Assembly (NCBI GenBank): GCA_032622095.1
Contig: CP136068.1
Coordinates: 115,681,509 to 115,745,508 of the forward strand
Reading direction: 5' to 3'
Source of the DNA: Siphonodentalium dalli
Taxonomy: Eukaryota; Mollusca; Scaphopoda; Gadilida; Siphonodentaliidae
Length of the DNA: 64,000 nucleotides
The translations under genes and the position numbers were made by a program. Below the pieces are notes generated by a model that made no database searches, was not told where the DNA came from, and worked only from the letters and a program-made list of their open reading frames with translations. Below, piece after piece: positions 1 to 11,955 of the stretch (positions are counted from its first letter, which is position 1; the number at the start of each line of letters is the position of its first letter).

Positions 1-99
1 GTGGCCGCCTGATGTGACATTGTAATAATTGTACAATAAATTTCATCAACGTGTTTCCGAGAATTCCAACTTAATGGTTAGAACCTGGGGAGTGCTACA
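1..99 (+). repeat. 3' part of the 5' LTR
   Basis: These 99 bases match 4744-4842 without a difference, ending ...GTGCTACA. The rest of this LTR lies left of the window. Confidence 0.75.
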
Positions 100-108
100 T
101 ACCCGAGA

Positions 109-127
109 TGGTGCCGAGTTAGCAGGA
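109..127 (+). promoter_or_regulatory. Candidate primer-binding site
   Basis: TGGTGCCGAGTTAGCAGGA begins nine bases after the LTR end. A TGG start fits pairing with a tRNA 3' CCA end. The tRNA is not identified, and the nine-base gap is longer than usual. Confidence 0.3.
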
Positions 128-2750
128 CATTTCTTGGAATTCTTGGACAGGTGGTCACGGAAGAAAAATATGGAGGAAACTAAATGGACGAAATAAGGTA
201 TATATGAGGCAATTTGCAATTCATTGGCTGGTTCACCTGGTTCACAACCCGTATAGCTATTATGTCATTTATCTGTAGTTTAAATTGTTGCGTCAATTTT
301 TCCATATAAGGGTTTCAAAAATCGTTGCGTCCATTTGAAATAAAGATTGTTTGTTTTTCGAGGTATTATTGTTACATGTACGCTCTGTGTGAATAGCCTA
401 ATTGAACAAAATGTGGTTAAAGCAAAACAGTTGTTCAGGGAATATACAGTTATAGTTTAAATTGTTGCGTCAATTTTTCTATATTAGGTATGCTTGGAAA
501 TTACCGTTATGGTTGGCGTTTTTCTATGTCGAGTTGTTATTTATCAACTATATAGGAAATAATCGCTGGAATATAATGTGTGTCCATCGTTATATGGTAT
601 CCAAATGGATAAGATTGATTTTTACAATCTACACGTGAAGATTCCAGTGAATTATTCAATGAGGCATATATATACAGAGGTAGTGAATATGCCGCAGTTG
701 TTTGTCTGTTTGATTTTAAACAAGCGAGTTTGGTTGAACATTTTCAGAGCAAAGAAATCTGTCACAAGGTTATTGCTAAATAATTTAAACAGTGTCTTTG
801 ATGCCTATTGTGGTCTATATAGTAGGAGTTTGTCAAAATGCAAAAGGAGTCCGGTTTGATATAAGTTTTGGTTTTGAGAAAAGAACTTTAGAGATAATTA
901 AGTTGTTTTGAGCAAGCTGAGGGCGTATATATTATTAACGCACCTTTGGTAAACTTGTTTGAGGTTGAATAAATTATTTTTGAATAATGTGAGTCACTAA
1001 ACAAAAATGTTCTAGGAAATTCTGGTTATACAAGTACTAAATTGTCACACCATTATGCAAGTTATATAGGTATAGAACATTTACTGATGATTTTAGGATG
1101 TTGTCAAGTTAATCAGTATGATTTTAGTGAGTTCTGGTTTTTAAACGAATTGTGGGTTCAGTTTCTGTTAAGGCTGTTCTGTCGGTCAACTGAGCGTATA
1201 ATATTAAGTTTATTGTGCTCAGATTATCAATTCGAAAACATTGGTCATTTATGACAGTTTGTCAAGAAAACTGGTTACGTCCAGCGAGATATATCTTTAA
1301 ATAAAAGAAATTAGTTGAAGTAATTCGGAAAATTTTAAATTATAGACATTATAGTCACTTGAAGTTTGAAGTATGGTTTAGGAATGTTCAATTTAGCCAA
1401 ATGATTCCAATGTTTTGCAAGAATATCTACACGGATGGTCAGTGGTATTTTGTGTTATGACACACACGGATTGGGTTAAAATGTCGATTTTAAAAATAGA
1501 TAGATCGCTGTACATGTATCGCCATTGTATATAGGCGTTATCAAAATGGTTTTAATGTGTTCAAGTTTCGAACAAACCAAAGTTGATCAGAGTTGAAAGT
1601 CGGAAAGTCAGAAATGTAACTGAATAATCAATTATGGTATGCCCATACAAGAAAAGAATGGCTAGAAAATTGATTATGCTATAATTACATCTATTACGTG
1701 TATTCTGAGAGTGTCTGTAAGTGTTAATCAGACTAACATGCTTTCCAGTATGTCTAAATGTTTGTGGACGGCACCGAGTACACGTAATAATATACATGTA
1801 GAATATAAAAGACGAAAAACAAAGAACTTACTTTTTAAGGAGTTGTCGGAGAAAAGAACATGAATGGATCCGAAAATAATCCTATTAATTCCATGAAAAT
1901 TATACTGTTTAAAAACATTGAAACCATAGTAAATCAAGATGAAATATTCCTTGAAAACAGGAGAAATATCTCCATCCCACAGAAAACTGTACACAACTGA
2001 CTTTGTCCAACGAAAAACACAATGCACTCTATCCAATTTAGCCTAAACACATACCACAGCAACTGTCCATTGAATATAATTTAATGGAAATGAAACCTTG
2101 CCCCAGGGCATCGTAAATTAAAGTCTAGCAAAACTCTCCCAAACACTGGTCAAAACATGGATATTGCACAGGGGACTGAGTTAACCTTTGAAGATTATTC
2201 ATGCGTGCTGAATTAATGATGGTGTTTGTGTTGTAGTCCGAATTAAAGAGGTAAATATGGACATTCCCTTTGGCCGTTAACAGTGGTCGAGTATGCAGGC
2301 CCGTTAACGCTGCATGCGTGTATGACCAATTTGGCGTGAACAAAACATTTCTCATGGCCATCAATTGACCAGTCTCGAGATAATTAGTGTTGTGAAGCCT
2401 ATCTCAATACCGGTATTAAGATGAACGTGTAGGCCTGATCCTGTTTTATAGATAGTACGACATCTGTTCTGTATCACATCGAGCGTTACCAAAACAAATT
2501 TGCATATTTTCAAATTAGGAGTTGTCTGAGTTCATGAAATTATAAGTTAGGAGTTGTTTATCGATTTTTGTTAAAGGGACATGCGAATGAAAATTAGCTT
2601 ACGCATATCGTTTAAGAGTTGTCGGAGGTCATGAAAATAAAAGTTGTATAGTGAACCATTGAATGGTTTTAAAGGGACATTTCATGATAATAATGTAATG
2701 TAGGTTGTATTAAAAACCCATATATAATTAGCTATGTGAACCATGCAGTA

Positions 2751-3700
2751 AGCCAAGCAAATTGTCTCAGGGGTTGTACCTTTTATTCCGTTGTTTCACA
2801 AGGAATAACTATATATGAAATATTTGACATTTATGTAAAATGTCCGTAATTGGTGTGGGTGTTACATGATAGCTGTTAGAATTACTAGCTGACAAGCTAT
2901 AGATTACTCGACGGGTATGCCCAAATACGGGGCCCGTGATATTTGATTTGGCGTTCCAAGTTTATGGAATCGTGCTTTGACACAAATGACGAGATTTAAC
3001 TTGTCGGCGCTAATGATGTTGTAAAACGTTTATGTAATAGAGCATTAAGTTACATGCTGGTATACATGGAGATGTTTAGTTTGGCATTCCAGGTTAATGG
3101 ATAGCGATTTTTACGTGACATGCGTGATTTTAACACGCCGTGCCAAAGATTTCTAAAATCTCAGTTGATAGAGCATTTGTGCAAGATCTTTTGTACCATG
3201 CTCGTATTTGTAGAAGCTTGGAGCCAAAGCAAATTGTCTCAGGGGTTGTACATTTTATTCCGTTGTTTCACAAGGAATAACTATATATGAAATATTTGAC
3301 ATTTATGTAAAATGTCCGTAATTGGTGTGGGTGTTACATGATAGTTGTTAGAGTTACTAGCTGACAAGCTATAGATTACTCAACGAGTATGCCCAAATAC
3401 GGGGCCCGTGATATTTGATTTGGCATTCCAAGTTTATTGAATTGTGCTTTGACACAAATGACGAGATTTAACTTGTCGGCGCTAATGATGTTGTAAAACG
3501 TTTATGTAATAGAGCATTAAGTTACATGCTGGTATACATGGAGATGTTTAGTTTGGCATTCCAGGTTAATGGATAGCGATTTTTACGTGACATGCGTGAT
3601 TTTAACACGCCGTGCCAAAGATTTCTAAAATCTCAGTTGATAGAGCATTTGTGCAAGATCGTTTTGTACCATGCTCGTATTTGTAGAAGCTTGGAGCCAA
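2751..3700. repeat. Tandem duplication of a 472-bp unit inside the LTR element
   Basis: 2751-3222 and 3223-3700 are nearly identical, both beginning around CAAATTGTCTCAGGGGTTGT and ending TAGAAGCTTGGAGCCAA. Only scattered substitutions separate them, so the duplication is recent. No reading frame is conserved. It is internal to the non-autonomous LTR element. Confidence 0.85.
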
Positions 3701-4402
3701 ATTAAAATGTGAATTGGTTAGATTGTCATTTCAAGGTTGAAATCATGTTCTACACGTATAAGCGTGTTGTAACGCTATTGACATTACCCAGATAATTCAT
3801 TTCAGTTCTTACACAACGTATATGAAGTCCTTTCCACTAGACAGTATTGAACCTTTATTTATGCCCAAATTCATGATCAAGTTGAAAATTATTCAACTTT
3901 CGTATCGAACAAGGCGGTTTAAGCCATGACGGGAAGTCACACCCTTGATATTAAACCAGATTGATCCTTTGTCAAATGTCGCCCGAATTCAAGGTCAAAT
4001 TGAAATTCATTCCAATTTTCGTACCGACACAAGGCGATTATTTGAACATAGCTATGACGATGGGATCGACGCCTCTATCGTTTGGATCTGGAATCGCTGG
4101 ATATTCGGAATGGAGCCTGGACGAAAGGAGTTAATAGGGAGGCCACTTTTAACTCCCAACACGGAATGAGAAGCTAATATTCCAGGAAGGTGCCATTCTC
4201 CTGTTCGGAACAATTCCTGCTATCGACGATTCGGATTATGACATTCATGTGTTAAAACTTATGTTTTATTGTGTTAAATGTATATTCCAATTGAGATAGT
4301 TTGGATCTCCTGCACTCACGGAATTATCAAGTTTTTTGTCTTTGGACAAAAATCTTGAAAAAGGTGATGAGAGTTATGTAACACTATCGAGATGACTACG
4401 AG

Positions 4403-4600
4403 TTAGGTAAGTAGGGTTAACTTTAGCTGAAAGTTCAATGTCTTTAGCTTGATAGTCCGGTGTCCGGAATTGTTGGGAATTATAGCTCTGAGTGGATGAC
4501 CTATAATTATGGGTCGTTGACTTTTGGAGTTAAATGCTTTATCAAGGCAGATTATTAATTGTCCATCTGCTTTGATGTAAGCGACACTTGTTCCCAGCAA
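4403..4600 (-). pseudogene. Possible Ty3/gypsy-type reverse-transcriptase fragment
   Basis: The minus-strand frame contains KADGQLIICLD followed by N and RP at spacings resembling the conserved RT stretch K-x-D-G-x-x-R-x-C-x-D...N...R. Only about 65 codons are open and no YxDD box is seen. It lies 29 bp inside the LTR but on the strand opposite to the orientation suggested by the LTR signals. It is either a relic of an older insertion, evidence that the orientation call is wrong, or chance. Confidence 0.3.
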
Positions 4601-4628
4601 GTCACGACATTTGATGAGCGAGGGGCGT

Positions 4629-4842
4629 TGTCACTTTCAGCGTATATATACTAGGAGAGCAAAGCTCTCGGGGACTTGTTTAAAACTCTTGCGGACTCTT
4701 GTTCAGAACGTTTTGAAGAGAACATGTTATTATATTTTACTCCGTGGCCGCCTGATGTGACATTGTAATAATTGTACAATAAATTTCATCAACGTGTTTC
4801 CGAGAATTCCAACTTAATGGTTAGAACCTGGGGAGTGCTACA
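4629..4842 (+). repeat. 3' LTR, 214 bp
   Basis: Runs from TGTCACTTTC to GTGCTACA, with TGT...ACA ends. It contains a TATATATA box near its start and AATAAA about 65 bp before its end, an order consistent with U3-R-U5 on the plus strand. The 5' boundary is inferred from the TGT start after a purine-rich tract, because the matching part of the other LTR is outside the window. Confidence 0.6.
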
Positions 4843-5495
4843 TAACGCTCTATATGAACATATATTAACTTGCAACTGTATGCTCATTATAATGTGATTT
4901 TATTGTGCCCCGCGCCATAAAACTGAATAAGGGATATAAGTCCGCTATTGGCTTATTTCAGTATCAAATCAGTCCAATGCGAACATCTGTGAATGTTTAG
5001 GTCCAATACGAACCTATTTTTAGGCCTGTTCGTGGTAAGATAAGCAATTAACAGGCTTATATTACTGAGTTTTAATGAACCCATATTGACATTATTTAAC
5101 CTCAATATACGCTATATATGGACATCAAACGTCCAATTTGGAATTATTTCATGTATATCGGCATTATTTAATCTACCGTTTTTCATCGGCACGATTTACC
5201 AGATTGATGCTCTTTATAATGTGTATTCATTGTGGCTCACACAATTCAATGGAATACGTGAATAAATTCATTATGCATGGGCCTATTTCAGAATCAATTA
5301 AGTCCAATTTATGAACCTAACATGTACGTGAATATTTAGGTCCAATAATATGAACCTATTCGGCACGAGGACATTGGTTGGTCATGATCCAAACACCACA
5401 TCCTCCTGCACCAATGCGCCTAAGTCGAAATTACGGCTTCTACATTGCATTTATATACAGATACATATATACGAAATTACCTACATTGTACGTAC
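4843..5495. other. Non-coding DNA downstream of exon C, with a diverged 70-bp duplication
   Basis: No exon is visible. 4951-5019 and 5281-5360 are diverged direct copies sharing TATTTCAG-ATCAA..AGTCCAAT and TTTAGGTCCAATA...GAACCTATT. In gene sense this is the 5' end of the intron after exon C, or 3' flank. Confidence 0.5.
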
Positions 5496-5834
5496 ATTTA
5501 ACATCCAGTGTTAGCGTCCTGTTGATTATTGACCCGGAAATGGCGTTGATTGCCCGGCATGTGAAGTCACCACTGTAATCTCTGTAAACAACATCAGGGA
5601 AGGAAATGAATTTGACAGTGCCGTTGGAAACAGCAGGGAAGGAAATGAGTTTGACAGTGTCGTTGAAAACCATGAAGAAGATGTCTTGGATGTATTTGAT
5701 CTTTGGTACAGTCCATATATAACGGCAAGGTGGATTGCAATCCGCGCTGCACACCAAATCCAGCCAACTGTCCCCTTCGATGAGAGATAGCGTAGATACG
5801 TTTGGTGTAATCCACACCCTGTTTCCAGCTGGAT
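5496..5834 (-). CDS. Immunoglobulin-domain exon C (I-set/C2-like)
   Basis: One Ig domain in one 339-nt exon, phase 1 on both sides. The acceptor reads TCTCTATCAG before 5834, and the donor GTACGT follows 5496. Core residues are visible: first Cys in DLVCSADCNPPC, Trp in RYIWT, and D-Y-S-G-D-F-T-C for the second core Cys. Two additional cysteines in CNPPC could form an extra local disulfide. Several N-x-S/T sites suggest an extracellular, glycosylated segment. A 39-nt in-frame duplication repeats the TVK-ISFP strand (see separate entry). It is the most downstream recognised exon of the minus-strand IgSF gene, 14.4 kb after exon B2. The specific family is not recognised; a cell-surface or secreted recognition/adhesion protein is an inference. 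Confidence 0.8.
5596..5673 (-). repeat. 39-bp in-frame tandem duplication inside exon C
   Basis: 5596-5634 and 5635-5673 are near-identical 39-bp units (agggaaggaaatga...). Translated on the minus strand they give two 13-residue units built on TVKLISFPAV and TVKFISFPDV. They lie in the E-strand region just before the D-Y-S-G-D-F-T-C motif. The frame is preserved. Confidence 0.9.
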
Positions 5835-6155
5835 CTGATAGAGATGTGAATGATATTGCAGTGAATTTGGGTATTGTAATTTTACGTCGTGGACGCTAAA
5901 GTAAACACCGAATCACCTCGTCTGAAGGCGGTCAAAATGCGTCACATTTGACCCCAATAAACAACTGTGGGAGAGCCAATCATCGTATCTGGAACGTGTG
6001 TGATTCGGCCAATTCCGGGGAACGTCGGCGAGAATCTCCGACGACGAACAGAAACACTCGATCCACGACAAGAACAACTTGAACTTAATAGCAACTCTTA
6101 AATTCGATATATTAACACTGACTAATGATGATTCGTTATAAATGATGTTGACATG
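5835..6155. other. Intron sequence upstream of exon C
   Basis: No exon recognised. Minus-strand open stretches exist here but show no Ig motif or paired splice sites. Confidence 0.5.
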
Positions 6156-6163
6156 TTCCTGAT

Positions 6164-7287
6164 CAGGGATGGGGCTAGAGGGTCTCCGTTGGGGGGGGGG
6201 TGTCCACATTTGGAAATTCCAAATGCACCCCCTTGAGTCGGAATCACACCAACACAACTTTTTGCATAATTCCATTTGCACCCGCCCCCCCCCCCCCTTG
6301 AATCAGAATCACATACCAAACACAATTTTTTCATAATTCCATTTGCACCCCCCCCCCCTTGCACATCAGTCCTCAGGTCTAATATCCTATGTATTCATAA
6401 ACTATGTTGTTCTATATGCCCGGTATAAGAAAATTCAGATACTTTAACCTGAGAATTTCATAAATCCTAACATCTAGTAGCCTACTCCAGACAAATGCAC
6501 ACGGCTACGGGTAAGACACCGGGACATTATGTCCGTCAATGTTTGTTCAGCCCGGTGTGAGAAAATTTGGAAAACTATACAAGAAAATCGCAAATCCTAG
6601 CATCTAGACTGGCCTCAACTGAAGCTTCCCTAGTGTTGGAAATTTCAAACCTCATACTCACTCTTAGGTTGGAAAATTCTCCAACTGATGACCATTTCAG
6701 TCCACAAGTTTGACCGAATGTACTAAACTATTGTTTTGTTAAACTAATTAGCAGTTTTGTAATGGTCACGGGGGAGGGACAGTGACACACCGGGCCGACC
6801 ATGGTTCGGCCCGTTGTTGGAAAAATTTGAAATCTGAACAAGAAAATCACAAAATCCTAGCATCTTCTTAGAGTTGGAAATTTCAAACCTGACTTAGGTT
6901 GGAAAATTTCCAAATGATGACAATTCCAATGACAATGTTGACCAAATGTATTGTTTTCTTAAATTTAGTAGCAGTTTTGACTAGCCACGGGGGAGGACCG
7001 GGACACAAGCTTTCCAAGTGTTGGAAATTTCCAACCTGTCACCCCCCTAAGGTTAGAAAATGTCCAACTGATGACCATTTCAGTCCAAAATTTTGACAAA
7101 AAATAGAAAAATATGCAAATATTGGTCCAAAAACAATTAATTCCCCCAATAAATTGTTTGAAAATCAAACGACAAGAACATTTTCAACCCATTGTTGGTG
7201 TGAAATGAAATTTCCAACTGTTGAAAATTTTGACCAAAGTTGGGGGGGGGTGAGACATCCCCACACCCCCCTCTAGCCACATCCCTG
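6164..7287. mobile_element. hAT-like non-autonomous DNA transposon
   Basis: The ends are inverted repeats: CAGGGATGGGGCTAGAGGG on the left and the complement of CAGGGATGTGGCTAGAGGG on the right. A perfect 8-bp target duplication, TTCCTGAT, lies at 6156-6163 and 7288-7295. An 8-bp duplication and a CAGGG start are hallmarks of the hAT superfamily. The 1,124-bp interior has no transposase frame. It holds poly-C/poly-G tracts, about three copies of a 60-bp unit (6219-6365) and repeated blocks built on TTGGAAATTTCCAACC. It sits in the B2-C intron. Confidence 0.85.
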
Positions 7288-7295
7288 TTCCTGAT

Positions 7296-8700
7296 ATTAA
7301 ATATATACGAGTAAAAATGTTGTTCATTGTATTAATTGTAGTATATAAAACCCATTCCCAACTTTACTACAATATTAATAGATGACGCACATGTTTGAGT
7401 TGACTGTGCCAACTAGTGGTCATTTGGCATGGTACGTATTATTTATGATAGTATATGGGCACTGGTGGGATTTCGCACTGTGATATAATGATGACACACA
7501 TATCAATATCGACACCAGTCTTTATCTTTAAAGGGATACTGTACCCAAACGTTGTTGTTGGTTTCTTTAATCTTTGAGTTGTAAAACAAGGTAACCAGAT
7601 TTCCATTATTTGAAAGTCTGTTAATGTTACGGATTAGTCGGATTACTTATGTCGAAAACAATGGTCGCGCGTTTTCGGAATGTTAAAAGCGATATGAGAA
7701 TAGTTTCTATACCACCAGTGTGTCTATTTTCAGAATCTAGCTGTTTCCAGCTTGATATTTTAGTGGAAACAGGTTTGTTTGGGGCTTTTGTTTGTGTACC
7801 CCTCTATTTTTCCCCGTCCACCTGGTAATAAAAAAACATGCTATTACGCATAGCAAGTTCGGTAAGTGGCTTTCTTTGTTCTTAGAAATCGAAAAACATG
7901 GGGAGATCTTGCCACAAATTACTTAATTACATATCTTAATGTGGAATTTTATCAAAAATCATCAGACGAATTGCATTTATGACTGCAGTTCCAATTTTCT
8001 TTCCCAAATATTAAGGTATTGTATATTTAAGAATTTAAAGAGCGTTTGTTTATTATACAAATATTAATCCTCATAACTAACCTTCTGGTGGACTGTGCGA
8101 GTTGAAATTAAAAAAAATATCAAATATGACGGTCTACGTTCAGAGTCTACTTGTTCCAGTCTGACATTTTAGTGGAAACAAATTGTTTGGACGGTTTAAA
8201 AAATTTAAAGAGCGTTTCCTGATTATACAGATATTAACTAACACGATTAGCCTGTTCATGCATTGTGCAAGTTGAAATGTATTTGTGAGAATGGTGTCGT
8301 CAGATAAGTCTCCGCTGGTACAGTACTACAGTTGCGAACAAAACTAACGTTGGATCCTATAGAGAGTTTGACAATTATTTACTCAAATGTTCACAGTGGT
8401 GGAACTTAATGACTATCATATATGCATGGCTCTTACATGTAATCTATCGTAACTACATGTGATTTTACAAAATTAACATGCAATATAGTCAGGCCACCAG
8501 ATACAGTAGTTGAAAAAATGTGGTTCACATCAATCATATACATCACAATCACGTGCTTCAGTGATAATGTCCACTATTATACAAATGCAATGTTTATCAA
8601 GACTAAAGTTTCAGGATGCCGTTGTAAAATTGATTGATGGTGTTTTTTCATCAATTGACAAAATTAATGTTTATTGCCAGGACGAAGTACCGCATAATAC
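7296..8700. other. Non-coding DNA with diverged duplications
   Basis: No gene seen. 8032-8108 and 8212-8279 are diverged direct copies (TTTAAAGAGCGTTT...AGTTGAAAT). A second pair, TTCCAG...ATTTTAGTGGAAACA, occurs near 7743 and 8153, so a segment of about 400 bp was probably duplicated and then scrambled. Confidence 0.5.
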
Positions 8701-9560
8701 GGAGTAGTGTGCTAACACATCTGGGAGTCATATTTATGTAAGTGTCAGTCAAAACTTTTAGGACATGGGAACAGTTTTTAATTGCGTGGCCACGTTGGTT
8801 ACATGGGCACCCACGACATTCAGTATATCTTGGGGGCCACCCTACAGCACCAATTATACCACATCGAACGGTTAAGGCGTCGAGAAATTGTATAGGTGTC
8901 ATATTTGAACCCATCTGGGGTGGTCATTTTGGATCGGTGATGGTGAAAGCGGGTGAACATTTAGGTTGTCTCAGTGGTCACCCTACAACACACTGTATTC
9001 GACCTAAAATGGGGGGGGGGATTGCATGGTACCATATATGGACCCCTCTGATCAGTTATCATTTTCGCTCGAGTGGGCTGAAGGTGTGAAAATGTAGCTT
9101 TCTTTGTGAACGACGGTAGACCACTCTTTATTGGATCTATATCGGTCAAGTGACCGAGAAATAATGTGTACCCCATTTGACCCCTTCTGACCGGCGACCA
9201 TTTTGGATCGGGTATAGTTGAAAGGGGTGAATATTTATAAGATTGTTTTTGGCCCACACTACAAACACCCTTATTTGACTTAAATCGGACAATATGCCGA
9301 GAGAAATGGCATTCCCATTCGATCCCTTGTGGTAAAAACTAATGAATATTCAGTTTGTCTTGGAGCCACCTGACCCGTGTTTCCCCGTTCTTTCTGGGAT
9401 AGTTTATATATGACGTCCATACCCCCATAGAGCCCGGGTCCCACGCCATAACGGGTTTATAGTAGCTTATCTGCGATCGTACGCATTGTTTCTAAAACAT
9501 CGTCAAGTTAGTGTAACCGTACCGTATAAAGGTATCTGGATATATATGCAAAGGTCAATC
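8701..9560. repeat. Diverged tandem repeat, period about 260 bp
   Basis: A block with CATTTTGGATCGG, GAAAG-GGGTGAA-ATTTA and a CCACCCTACA-like segment recurs around 8930 and 9192, with a further fragment before 8930. Similar 'ACCATTTTGGATCGG/GATCGGATGAG' phrases recur at 34.4-35.8 kb. No coding content is recognised. Confidence 0.45.
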
Positions 9561-9561
9561 A

Positions 9562-9680
9562 GTTATTTCGTGGCCACGAATTAGTATTTCGTGACCACGA
9601 ATTAGTTATTTCTTGGCCACGAATTAGTATTTTGTGGCCACCAAATTAGTTATTTCGTGGCCACGAATTAGTATTTCGTG
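9562..9680. repeat. Palindromic tandem repeat, about 5 copies of TTTCGTGGCCACGAATTAGT
   Basis: Five near-identical 21-24 bp units, each containing the palindrome TTCGTGGCCACGAA. Units alternate AGTTATTTCG and AGTATTTCG joins. Confidence 0.85.
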
Positions 9681-9681
9681 A

Positions 9682-11620
9682 AATAAAAAACAAATTATCA
9701 TGTCCTAAACCAGCCACCGTAGCTTATATATGGAACATTCTGTTTTAGTATTAAATTTGGAGAAACCCGACCAGCATTAATGTAACAATTACAACAACTC
9801 ATCTATGCCAATGATATGTTTAGCCAAATAGATGTGGATAGGGTGGTATTGTTTAAAAATGTTTAACAATGTTATCATGTCCATGTTTATTGCTAAATAT
9901 TGCTGGGCTTATATAGATGGTTGTTCTATAATTCCTGGTCGGGTTTATCCAAATTGGGAGTTTAAATTATGTTCATCTGAGTATAAAGAAAACACTTTCT
10001 CCGTCCACTCGATACCTCCCCCAGTATACATGTTTCACATACTAAATTAACATCTTAGTCAACATAACAAATCTATCCCCCAAATACTTTGCCACAAGAA
10101 TAAAAATAAATTGTCAGTATAAATAGGCAAGACATCTCTGGACACTTTCTAAGAGATAATTTATTTATAAGAATTAAGAAATATATGTGCATTATGTGCT
10201 TGGTCTTATATATAGTACAACACAGTAAGATACAAGTGACACAGTGCGGGGACAATACTGTGTCGAAGAACATAGTTAAGGGGACCCCTCCATCATCCTT
10301 CATAATGTATCATGACGCCATCTGTTGTGAACAAACCATCGACTTAGGCTTAATGGATCGTTATCCCCAACAATATACATGGCCATGGTATTTTCCCGTA
10401 AATGAGATAGTGTCTATATATCAGATGGTATTGGTTATGTTCAAATGGTGACACAGATATGAAACTGTACATGTTTGTGCACCATGGGTCATTGATCAGT
10501 ATAAGATCGAGAAACTTAGTCTAGGAAATTACCAGGAATTCACTGGAAATTGCAATTATAGCTTATAGGGTCGTAATTCAACGTTTGCGTTTCCGATACA
10601 GTTAATACCCAAATGTGACATTTGAGATATACCTGGTCGTCAAAGTGAACCAGATGTCTTATTTAAGGTTAGCAACGGTTGCTAATCAAATACCACAATT
10701 GTGTACTAATCATTTATTGGTATTGCCTTAATTTAGTCAGTGTCTAATCACATGGTGCTGGCTTTGTTCAAAGTTGGACCCATGCATGTCTAAAACTATA
10801 TATGCAGCCATGTTCTGCATAGGCCACTGATCATTATAAGATCGGGAGACTTTGCCACCGGACCCGATAGCTCATTAGTAGCGGTTACTAAGCACCTACT
10901 CGGAATGCAGGAAAATGCATCTATGGATGATATCTATTTTACTCATTAAGCTGTACTCTAGTGGAAATTCGAATTTACTTGATTTTCACAGCTATATACG
11001 AAGCGTGGAGATTAACTGTGGTCAGAATATTGATGGTGATTGTTGGGTTTCAGTCGCTACACTGAAGTTGGTCAAATGTAACTGGCGTGGGAAGCGTGAA
11101 AGCAAAGCCTATACCGCTATATGGTAAAGATCTCAGCTGCACCGAAATGTCCGTTTATCAGTAGCACAAATCCTGCGAAAACACAGATTGTCTCAGCGCA
11201 TGTGGGATAGACTCCGATGACAACGATTGAGTTAATGACAACGAACAACTACCATACATACCTGTGTATTTGTGACACTACATCCCGTTATGATCAACGA
11301 TGTGGTTTTAAAACTAGACAGTGGACAACAATACAGACAAGTAGCAAATACAACCATGATATAATATGTAATCACATCGTGAACAGTCTTGTTGTGAATA
11401 TTTTCATTTGATTCAACAGGCTGCATATTACCGAAACTACAAAACCATTCGACACTTACTTTTGCCAATTACTGTATCTTGAGGCATAACTATATCATAT
11501 GTTGCAACTATTAAATCACGGATAGTTACAGTGGGTCAAACACGAGTGTTAAACTTCATATATTTGCGCACGATTGCCAATAAGTGATATTACAATCAAC
11601 GTTTGAGCATTACACGAAAT
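9682..11620. other. Intron-like non-coding DNA
   Basis: No exon or element with clear ends. A short phrase around TCATTGATCAGTATAAGATCG recurs at about 10488 and 10828, indicating a weak diverged duplication. Confidence 0.4.
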
Positions 11621-11955
11621 TCTCCATAGGGTTAAGTGTTAAATTTTGATCGCAACTGTAGCCAGCAAGAATCATCTGATCACATCCATTCCTTTTAAAA
11701 CTACGTCTGTGTTTCATACTTAGTATTTTTTTAGGAATATCAGTACGCGCATATCATCATACGCGAAATGGCGCCATCTATCCAAAGTAATAGAATCTCC
11801 ATAGGGCTCAGTGTTAAAATTTGATCACAACTGTAGCCAACAAGAATGAACCGATCACATCAAAATTTTCAAAAATACATGTAATGGTCATATCTAGTAG
11901 TTTGGAGAAGTTTCAAATCGCACCGATCACCATACGGCAGATGGCACCATATACC
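11621..11955. repeat. Two diverged tandem copies of a 175-bp unit
   Basis: 11621-11795 and 11796-11955 both run TCTCCATAGGG...GTGTTAAA-TTTGATC-CAACTGTAGCCA and end with CATACG-...ATGGC-CCAT. They are clearly diverged and non-coding. Confidence 0.75.

Larger units (their letters stand above)
1..4842 (+). mobile_element. Non-autonomous LTR retrotransposon, left end cut by the window
   Basis: Bases 1-99 are identical to 4744-4842, the 3' part of a 214-bp LTR (4629-4842) that starts TGT and ends ACA. The interior of about 4.5 kb has no convincing gag or pol frame. Plus orientation is favoured for four reasons: a TATA-like box near 4643, a polyadenylation-type AATAAA near 4778, a purine-rich stretch (gagcgaggggcg) just before the 3' LTR, and a TGG-beginning primer-site candidate at 109. 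This makes it a LARD/TRIM-like element. Identity of the 99 visible LTR bases implies recent insertion. Against the plus orientation, a possible reverse-transcriptase fragment lies on the minus strand at 4403-4600. The 5' boundary and target duplication lie outside the window. Confidence 0.65.

Noticed and set aside
578-1254. Frames inside the LTR element as gag
   Set aside because: Short, no zinc knuckle or capsid motif, and interrupted by stops.
5913-6281. Minus-strand frame upstream of exon C as a third A-type domain
   Set aside because: It runs into the hAT element and poly-C tract, lacks the ISF..R..D-AG pattern and has no acceptor/donor pair.
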